From positions 52,852,001-52,916,000 of the forward strand of contig JAZBRS010000060.1 in the NCBI GenBank assembly GCA_037176725.1: a stretch of DNA of 64,000 nt, read 5' to 3'. Below, piece after piece: positions 56,198 to 64,000 of the stretch. Numbering within the stretch: the first letter of the stretch is position 1; the number at the start of each line of letters is the position of its first letter. The stretch comes from Posidonia oceanica (taxonomy: Eukaryota > Streptophyta > Magnoliopsida > Alismatales > Posidoniaceae). The notes under the pieces were generated by a model. It saw nothing but the letters and a program-made list of their open reading frames with translations. It was not told the DNA's origin and made no database searches. Made by a program: the position numbers and the translations under genes.

Positions 56198-59100
56198 ATG
56201 GTATGCCCTTTTCTCTTTTCTGTGATTGCATCCCCACTCCTTCCTCCCTTCGTCCGAGATGTCGTTGGGCTGGTGGGTCCGCCGGCAATAGGTTGTCCGG
56301 GCCGTGAGGGCTCGGATGGCTGCTTGGAGTGGTGCTGGTGGCGATGCTCGCGGTACTAAGGGACTGCTCTACCACCAGTGTTCGCGGCACAGAGGGGTTC
56401 GACTGTGCTAGGCTGGCTCGACACTGTGGTGGGTGCCCTGTTGGTTGTAGCGCTCGGCCGCATGGGGTGGTTCCGACGGTTGGAGGCTCGGAAGCGATGC
56501 CTGGCCGACTGGAGGCTTGGAGGGGATGCTCAGTCGTATGGGTGTTTGCCGGTTGGGGGCTCGGCAGGAGGATGGAAGCTTGCCCGATGGGCTGTGATTC
56601 CTCTGTTGCTTGTGTTTTTTTTTTTTTGAAATGCAACGAATGTCTGTCTTGCTCTGTTTCTGGTTGATTTTTTTTTGCTTGATTTTCTTTGGCCATGCTT
56701 GATATATGCTATGCCCGAATACATCTGAATGCCAATGCTGATTTACTATCTCTCCACTTGTAATTATGATTTCCTGCTTGATGCAATGTGCCATGGACAA
56801 CTTTGTTTATACATGATTAAACCTGTGTATTGTCTTCCTGATTTCTGCCTGTATGCTGTATTGGCCATATAATTCTTCAACTGGATCTCTGATTTTCCTT
56901 TTCTTGCTGAATGTGGCATGCCAATTAGGCCAATGGACTTTGCATTTCTAATTCTGAATTTTGCCTGTATGTTTGACTATCATGACTGCATTCTAATTTT
57001 CTGCCAAACCTAGTGACGCTCTATTTAGGTTTGATTGGACTTGACATATTATGCCGAATATATGCTTGCTTGCCATGCACTGTACTCTGTTAGCCTTGGC
57101 GATGCTTTGTTTGATCTTGGCTGCATTTTTAAATACCAATATTTGTTTAAATACTGGATAAAGTATGCTTGTATTGCCATTTGCTTGATTTACATACATA
57201 GGGAGGAATTGCACCCATGATGTTTTCTTGGCATGCCTACTGTTTGCATTTGTGTGATTCTGCCTATGTTGGGCATTACTCTGTAAGATAAATGCTGTTG
57301 TATGTTTTCTCTTGCATTTAAAATATGATTTGCTCTGAGCCTCCTGACTTTTGGCTTTGCAGTCTGGTTCGAGGCGAGCGAGCACGAGCGGTGCCTCGAG
57401 CTTGGGACAGCGAGCCTCGGGATCCCAGGCATCTGGGGGCGCTTCCGACTCGGATGACTCACAAGGGGGTTCCGCTAGTCCAGGTTCAGCCATTCCCTTA
57501 GAGGTAGACTCAAAACCCAACTTTTCAATATGTACTTTTGTTTCTACTTCTGTCTTTAAAAAAAGGTTCTGCTTCTGATTCATGCTTCGAACTTTTGGCA
57601 GGAAGCGTGAAATTATGGTGGCCACCTGCTTAGCGGGGACCACATCTGTGACCAGGACTGGTTTGAGGGAAGGCAACTATTTCCCTGTTAGTCACTTGCC
57701 TCGCATGTACGTTGGCCTTTTCTGACCTGTTCTGTTGCTTACACAGGACGGGAACTCCCGTCGGGTGATGCGGTGCGGCTGGGCACTGATGTTGGTTCAT
57801 TTTCGCCGTCTGCCAGATTTTTTGTGGGACTTTTTGCTACATCAGAGTCTCTTTGGCAGCTTTCTGAGGATCCCGGCCATCCACGGCCACTACAACTTCT
57901 TTTGAGCTTTGGCTGAGAGGTGGCGGTTCAAGACGCATACCTTCCACTTTCGATACGGGGAGATGATGATCCTGCCCGAGCACTGGGCCTAGCTGTTCGG
58001 GTTGACTTTTGGAGGAGAGCCCATAGTGGGCAAAGGCGTTCTGGGATACGCCAGAGTTCCTGAGCTACTAGGGAGGCTAGCGCTGGATTAGATGCGCTCG
58101 ACTTACAACTTCCACGCGTCATGGCTGCGGGAGTGGAGCAAGATTTGGCCGGACCCGGCCCCTGGCTCGGCGGAGGCAGCTTTTGTTCTTCGCCACTTCC
58201 TGCTAGACCTGCTAGGGGTCATCTTCTGCGACGTGTCTGGATACTACGTCCATGCAGATTGGCTCGTCTACCTAGTTGACTTGGGCGAGCTTTGGCGCTA
58301 TGATTGGGGAGGCGCCAGCTATGCGTACCTTCTGTGTGACTTGGACGACGTAGTTCGCAAGAACTACCGGTCGTACGAGGGCTTGTACCCCCTGATTACT
58401 GTAAGCGTCAAGCTTGCTTCTATTCTACATTGCTTTCAAATCTGTTTATTTGTTGGCTGTACTGATTTGCCTGCTTGCCTTGCAGTACTGGGCGATGGAG
58501 CACTCTTGGCGGGGACACTACTTCTTCCGCCTCCATCCCGAGCTTCTTCCACTTCCCTGGCAGTGGTGCGAGCCAGATCATATGGCGGCCTCGGGGGTTT
58601 ACGGGTACGAGTCGTACCCGTACCTCCTTGATATCATTCAAGCTGGCAAGGTGAGCTCTTTAAATTCCAGTTTGCATTTAGTGTACATAAACTGCTTAGA
58701 AAAATTGTTCTGATGATTGTTTTGTTTGCTTTCAGGTGGACCTGCGTCCTTTTCTGAGGTACGAGACCTTGGAGTGGGCCCCCTGGTCTCGGGCCGGAGG
58801 CTGAGGAGAGTGCAGGTTCAGTTCTTCTGCCTCAAACGTTATGCTTACTACCTTCCCGGGCGGGTCTGCCACCAGTTCACTCAGGAGTTCAGCATTCCCA
58901 GGCCGCTGCCTGTTGATATGGTGTCCGAGATTCTGACTCGGGCTACTGCCAGGACTGCCTTGGCTACGTCGGCAATGGTCTGGAGTCGGTTCACCATTCG
59001 GGAGACCTCCCGTGACGAGTACATGGATTGGTTCGAGTGGATCGGCAAGCCACACCTGTTCCCGAAAGATCTTCGGGAGGGACAGATGCAGATGTGGTAC

Positions 59101-59672
59101 AACGAAGGCTGGAGTTAGGTAAAGAACTCTCAATATTGCTGTAGATCTGGCAAATGTAGTATCTGTCCTTACATTCTGACTCTTTGACTTGGATACAGGC
59201 CTTCGAGGTGCGGCTGCGGGATTGGATGCGGCAGATGCGGTCAGCTCAGGTAAAATAGCTGTAGAAAAGCTTTTAATTTCGCTTGTAAACGTACATTCGC
59301 CTGTTTTGACATATCTGGCTCTTTGGCACAGGCGAGGCGGCAGCGGCGGCTTTCAGAGGTATAGGCTTGAACTGAACGCAAATAGCTTAATTTACCATAA
59401 ATGCTTGCTAAACGTCTTACGTTTGCTTTTCAGGGGAGCAGTTCCCTACCGACCGTCAACACTGAGTCCAGTGGTGAGTTCAGCATAGACTTCGCCTTGG
59501 CGGATGTGTCAGATGCAGAGTCCCCTGTCGGGGAGTGCAATACGGAGCCAGGTCCCTCACAGTCTCGACCAGTTGCTGCCAGGTTTGCTAGGAGACTGTG
59601 AAGAAAGCAAGACGAGGAGGGCCTCCTGAGGATCCATGGCGTCCCGCCTCTTGACTCATCTGAGGAAGACTG
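56198..59672 (+). pseudogene. Plant mobile domain (PMD) gene 1, spliced, antisense to the Tat element, decayed
   Basis: Proposed exons with GT-AG borders: ATG only (56198-56200), 57363-57503 (Ser/Gly-rich, SGSRRASTSGASSLG), 57602-57705, 57747-58400, 58486-58650, 58736-59118, then short exons (AFEVRLRDWMRQMR; ARRQRRLSE) and a last exon from about 59435. The PMD core reads LPDFLWDFLLHQSLF, ALAERWRFKTHTFHFRYGEM, LFGLTFGGEPIVGKG, YLLCDLDDVVRKNYRSYEG and later QVQFFCLKRYAYYLPGRV with a QFTQEFSIPRPLP tail. PMD proteins (MAIN/MAIL1 type in Arabidopsis) are nuclear proteins linked to silencing and genome stability, and the domain also occurs in transposons. Breaks: TGA near 57907, TAG near 57989 and 58089, a shift near 58800, TAG at 59116-59118 and TGA near 59599. 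Exon 3 is uncertain. It sits in antisense between integrase and 3' LTR. Confidence 0.72.
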
Positions 59673-60135
59673 AGTGCCTGTAGTCATTGAATCTTTTGCT
59701 GGACTGTTTGCATTCTATTTACTTTCTTTATGTTCATCCTCTGCCTGTACTTCTGGTATTGTAAAATGAACTGAGTATGGAATGCAAAAATGCCCGGGGG
59801 GCTTTCTGGATGGCAAAACATGTGTATCTGTGCTTGTACTGAATGCATGTGTCTGTATGATCAAGCAAATGGCCTCTTCTGCAGTTTTCCCGAAGTTCCA
59901 CGGGTTATAGGTGACTTAAGTTAACTTAAGTTACAGTCAGGATTTTTACTGTAAAAAGCACGGGAGCTCTACACGGGACCTGCACGTGGGACCGCGACGT
60001 GGGACCAAGATGCCTGTCCTTGTGTCATGTGATCTGCACTTCTAGGGCACCTATTTATATGCCCCTACAACCCATGGGAGTGCTAGACGCCTCTCAAAAA
60101 CCCTGTGGCCGCCTCTTCTCCCATTTTTCTCCAAA
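59673..60135 (+). other. Spacer between the two PMD genes
   Basis: Probable 3' UTR of gene 1 (TGTAAAATGAACTG near 59760) and promoter of gene 2. A GGGAGCTCTACACGGGACC/ACGTGGGACC motif cluster at 59960-60005 resembles the motifs in the element's LTR (50960-51010, 52220-52340). CACTTCTAGGGCACCTATTTATATGCCCC (in part) at 60040 contains TATTTATATG, a possible TATA box about 85 bp before the ATG. Confidence 0.5.
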
Positions 60136-61595
60136 ATGGTGGGTTTCTCTTGTTTTTTCCTTGATTTTTATGGCTGGCCCATCATACCCTAGGTCTCCAT
60201 GGTGGTGGGGAGCTCCTACTGGCTTGGCGAGGCTGCTATCCAGCCCTCCCCCTATCGTTCTTTTTTGTTTGTTGGGCTCCATTCTGATCTTTGCATTTGT
60301 TTTGTGCAGGCTTTTCCCACTTTGGTCACCCCAGTTCATTGCTCGGAGGTACTACGGGCATGGATCAGAAGTCTCACTGCCGATGACCGTGAGACGCTGC
60401 GGCTGTGGGGCATTTCCTCCTGGACGCTGAATGTAGCTGAGGTGAAAGTCAGCCGTCACCTCCTTTGTGCTGCGGCGAGGTTCTGGAAGCCCTCGCTCCA
60501 CGGTTTCCACTTTGGTTTAGTGGAAATGACGCCCACCCTGAAGGAGGTGCGCTGGATCTGCGGCTTGTCGCCACTGTCAGGGCCTGCTGTGTTCATGAGA
60601 CATGAGGGCTATGCGTCTGTCCTGCGTCAGCTGATAGGCCTCACTCTTGGGGAGTGTGAAGAGAGGTTGATCCGTACTGATGGGTCGACGCCTAGGATTT
60701 GCCTAGAATATTTTGAGTAGACGATCCCGAGGCGTGCCACCTTAGGCGATGAGTTGTGGCTTAGGGGGTTCGTCACCTGCTTCCTCGGTGAGCTGATCTT
60801 TGGCCATGGCCAGCTGGCTATCGCCGTTGAGGTGGCCGAGGTAGCCTTGGCTGTAGTAACCGGGTAGATTGATCTGGAGCCGGTGATTTTGGTAGAGACC
60901 TTCTGCAAGCTGGACAGGGTCTCACATCACTGTCGCCACTTCCATGGGTGTACGGCTATGATTCAAGTAAACTTCCCATTATAACTACCCAGATGGCCTA
61001 ATCTGTTTCTGCTTTGCTGACTCTGTTATGCTCTTTCTTTCAGGTCTGGCTGGCCTGTCACATGGGAGCAATGGCTATCTGCCCTCAACGTCCTGTTTTT
61101 GAAAGCTACTGCCGCTCTGGGCATGCCCGGGCCATAGGGAGTGTCCGGGAGGAGTATGAGAAGCTGGAGGGGCTAACTAGGGACACCGTGGTCTGGCGGA
61201 TTCTCCCCACCACGGCGGATCCATTTACCGTGTTCTTTAATGGAAACAACGCACGGTTGGTCGTCCTGCTAGGGTTTACTGGGGGTGTTGAGTTTCATCC
61301 CATCCAGGTGCTGCGACAGTTCGGCCTTCGCCAGGATGCATTCACTGAGGGCCATATGCCCGAGAGATTCCGGTCTTATCCGCTCAATTCTTCGGTGATG
61401 ATGGAGGAGCTAGCCCGCCTTATGAGAGGTGGAATCAGATCCACTGATATAGCTACGGCGCTTGGCTCGGACTGTACTATTGGTTATATCGCTGAGGTGC
61501 AAGCAACATGGCCCATCAGCAAGGTCCCACCTAGTGGTCCTCTATTTAGTGATGCCGGGAGCTCCAAGAGGGCACGGCCTAGCTTGGATGGATGA
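60136..61595 (+). pseudogene. Plant mobile domain (PMD) gene 2, spliced, antisense to the Tat element, two premature stops
   Basis: Proposed exons: ATG only (60136-60138, then GT), 60310-60966 and 61044-61595, with introns 60139-60309 (ends TGTGCAG) and 60967-61043 (GTAAAC to TTTCAG). The frame reads VLRAWIRSLTADDRETLRLWG, FHFGLVEMTPTLKEVRWICG, LSPLSGPAVF in exon 2 and VWLACHMGAMAICPQRP, FFNGNNARLVVLLGF, HPIQVLRQFGLRQDAF in exon 3. These are the T-L-EV--ICGL and VLRQFG-Q signatures of the PMD (PF10536). Exon 2 is broken by TAG at 60718 and TAG at 60865; exon 3 is open (about 184 codons) and ends with a basic SKRARPSLDG tail. Gene 2 differs strongly from gene 1, so they are two different PMD lineages rather than a recent duplication. 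Confidence 0.78.
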
Positions 61596-63096
61596 GAGCA
61601 AAGTGTAACATATTGATCAACCCTGCGACTTGTGCGGGTCAAATCCGATGCTTGTAATCGGATTTCAATGAATATCAAGCCATTATGATGTTGTATTATG
61701 CTCCCATATTGGCTTCTGTTTGTGGCACTTGGGGCCTTCTTGATCTTGTAAGCAAAATGCAACCCAATCCACTAGCAGCTGTTCTGCAGCCAAAACCCTG
61801 TTAAACACGTGATAACGGAGCACGGAGGCCTCACGCGGGAGCTGAGCGTGGGATCTATACGCGGGGATGGTTTAACAGGCCACTGTCAGTGTTTTCCTCC
61901 CCTCTGAGTGGTGTAAGGGGGTTGGGCGTAGCCCCTTGACTTAATGTCTGTGACACTCAAGCCGTGGGCAAGTCTGCTCTGCCTCCTGTCAAGGATTCTG
62001 CCTCTGAATTGTGATCCACTAGCAAAGTCTGGCCTGAACTCGGTGTATTCTTCGACACTGGCTTGCTGTTGGTGGTCTCTGACTAATGTTGGGTCGGCGA
62101 TGCATGTCCGGCTTAGGAATGTCCTGTCCTTAGCCATACTGGCCCAGTGATCTCTGTAGCAGGCAACAGCGTGCCTTGGCTCGGAATTGAGTGGGGACCT
62201 TGCAGTGTTCAATAAAGAGATGCTAAATGAATGCATGATTGATGCAAATGTTTTGTCGTCCTCAGTATATGGAATGCTTTCAATGCCTGCTATAGAGAAG
62301 GGAGGGTCTCAAATCTCATTCGACTCTACCTGGACTCTTAGCTGTTGGTAGCACTCAGGGAAGGATAATGGTGTGTTTGGTTGGCGGTGAGATGAGAATG
62401 GGCTTCGTGCCAAGCCCTCTCTAGGACCTACACCTTCTCTTTTAATTCTTTTGTTTTGCTCCCACATAGACGACCAGGCTTACTCTATCCCTGTCTTGGA
62501 GGTAACGGATGCTTGGTCTGATGTTCAAGAGCTATCACTGCTAAAGGGGTGGCTAGTCCCTGGGGAAATGTGTGCTTCCCAAGCATGGGCTTCGACTCCT
62601 CTCCAAGGTTGGTTGAGGGAATGGGGCTACTCTGCTCGCCTCTAACTCTAGGGCTAGCTTCTATCTTCGTCTTCTATCTTCTTGTTCTTTTGTGCCCTGG
62701 TAGGCGGATATATAAATTTTGTATGGCTCACACTTTCGCTCTCGCCCTAGCATTTTGTCTCCCTCTCGAGGTGTAGGTCCTAGGAGGTTTGAACATTTCG
62801 TCCATTCTCATATTGAAGGTGGCTCCCTTACTGGCTAAGACATCTAGGTAGGACCAGATGAAGCAAGGTTGGACCCCTTCTCGAGCAGGCAAGCTCTTCC
62901 AGTTTTCCTCATTGGACCATGATTGTAATGCATGATGATGGTATTGTATGCTACGCGCAAATGCTGTTCATGACCGGCAGGATAGCATGTAAAGCAAATA
63001 AAAGAGTGTAGATGCGAGTGCATGCTAGTGGGGTGGTCATGCATGCATGAGATGCAGGGGGAAGGGAATTTTGCAAGGTAAGGATACAATTCTAGA
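61596..63096. other. Spacer between PMD gene 2 and integrase
   Basis: No gene recognised. 61812-61870 has ACGCGGGAGCTGAGCGTGGGA-type motifs as in the LTR. 62451-62780 holds weak ORFs without domain. In minus sense this is the region just downstream of the pol stop codon at 63097. Confidence 0.5.
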
Positions 63097-64000
63097 TTAC
63101 TGGTAGTATTTTTTGAGGTAGCAGGCATTGACTGGCTCGAACTGCTCGACCTGATCCATGCTCTCGAGGATTGCTGCACCCCTAGAGAATATCTGCTTGA
63201 TGATGTAAAGACCATGCCAGTTGGGCCGGAATTTGCCTCAGCCGTCAGGGAGGTGAATAGCTCCAGGACCAAGTCACTCGGCGTGAAGCTTCTGGGTCTG
63301 ACTTTCTTCTGATAGGATCTGGCCATCCTCTTCTGATAGCATTGAGCGTGGTGCATCGCCTGCAGTCTATGCTCGTCGATCAGGTTCAACTGGGCACAGC
63401 GGTCTTCAACCCATTCTGCTTCTTCCAGTTCCGCCTCCTTTAGGATTCGTAAAGACGGGATCTCAACTTCAACAGGTAAAACTGCCTCCATGTCATAGAC
63501 CAGCGAATATGGAGTTGCTCCTGTCGAGGTCCGGACCAATGTTCTGTAGGCCCATAGTGCATATGGGAGCTTGTCGTGCCAATTCTTGTGAGTTTCTGTC
63601 ATCTTCTTGAGGATCTTTATCAAGTTCTTGTTGGCTGACTCAACTGCGCCATTCATCTGTGGCCGATAAGGGGAGGACTTGTGGTGTTTGATCTTGAAAC
63701 TGTGCAGGCATTCCTCCATTCTCTTGGCTGTGAAGTTCGTGCCATTGTCAGAGATGAGTGCATATGGGACCCTGTAACGGGCAATGATATTGTTCCTAAT
63801 GAACTTCTCCGTTACTACGGCCGTTACTGTCTTGTACGAGGCCGCCTCTACCCATTTGGTAAAGTAGTCGATCGCCACAAGGATGAAGCGATGACCGTTG
63901 GAGGCCGCAGGATGGATTGTGCCAATGACCCCCCAAGTGGAGAAGGGCCAAGGTGACGCCATGCTATGAAGCTGCTGCGGTGGCGCATGGATGAAATTCC
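63097..64000 (-). pseudogene. Tat/Ogre-type integrase, C-terminal part of pol, partial at right edge
   Basis: Minus-strand retroviral-type integrase core with the DDE triad: VAIDYFTKWVEA, then LISDNGTNF, then SSPYRPQMNGAVESANKN. Further signatures are YALWAYRT, TSTGATPYSLVY and MEAVLPVEVEIPSLRI. Integrase inserts the element cDNA. The SNGHRFILVAIDYF and RTSTGATP wording is characteristic of Ogre/Tat pol. After SFTPSDLVL the frame shifts (near 63240) and the proper C-terminus (FRPNWHGLYIIKQIFSRGAA, EPVNACYLKKYYQ) continues one frame over behind a TGA, to a stop at 63097-63099. The start of integrase, RT, protease and gag lie beyond the right edge. Confidence 0.9.

Noticed and set aside
58732..59133. 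133-codon minus-strand ORF
   Set aside because: Shadow of PMD gene 1 exon 6; its translation lacks domain features while the plus strand has PMD signatures.

Overview
The window is repeat-dominated nuclear DNA of a flowering plant. The evidence is Tat/Ogre-lineage Ty3 retrotransposons, a Ty1/copia element, an L1-type LINE, a CACTA (En/Spm) end, a COMT-type O-methyltransferase pseudogene and plant mobile domain (PMD) genes with GT-AG introns. I see no intact host gene, no tRNA or rRNA gene and no CRISPR. Almost every long ORF is either a decayed transposon gene or an artefact of GC-rich LTR or minisatellite sequence. The species cannot be named from sequence alone.

Layout. 1-5132: 5' part of a Tat-like Ty3 element on the minus strand (gag, leader, LTR), running off the left edge. 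5133-8931: two older Tat-type LTR remnants on the plus strand. 8932-15590: an LTR-like block split by a small deleted copia element (10621-15197, 5-bp target duplication GAAGC). 15591-20860: AT-rich DNA with a Myb/SANT-like fragment and a GRF zinc-finger pseudogene. 21356-24013: a 3'-truncated O-methyltransferase pseudogene between two direct repeats. 24014-29485: a nearly full-length decayed LINE with a 17-bp target duplication. 29500-32838: a copia gag remnant cut by a CACTA end that carries an NF-X1-type zinc-finger gene fragment.

32839-49936 is a stack of Tat-type LTRs. Three successive units each consist of LTR, tRNA-Arg primer-binding site and about 330-430 bp of leader, and then the next LTR begins. 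A fourth LTR follows, split by a 6.03-kb solo LTR with a perfect 5-bp target duplication (CCCAC). 49937-64000 is the 3' portion of another Tat/Ogre-like element on the minus strand: integrase at the right edge, then two intron-containing PMD genes in antisense (plus strand), several tandem-repeat blocks including a 16-copy 68-bp minisatellite, a polypurine tract, the 3' LTR and a duplicated LTR tail.

The unifying system is one Ty3 lineage with an unusual tRNA-Arg relationship. The PBS (best copy TGGCGACTCCGCTGGGG, 37770) is complementary to the 3' end of plant tRNA-Arg(ACG). Every LTR with a preserved U5 also carries a second copy of the PBS core (TGGCGACTCC or a 1-3 base variant), about 165-190 bp before the LTR end in most copies, and many LTRs are studded with inverted GTCGCC/GGCGAC heptamers matching the same tRNA end. 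Together with the antisense PMD gene pair and the tandem LTR-leader array, this is the most interesting content here.
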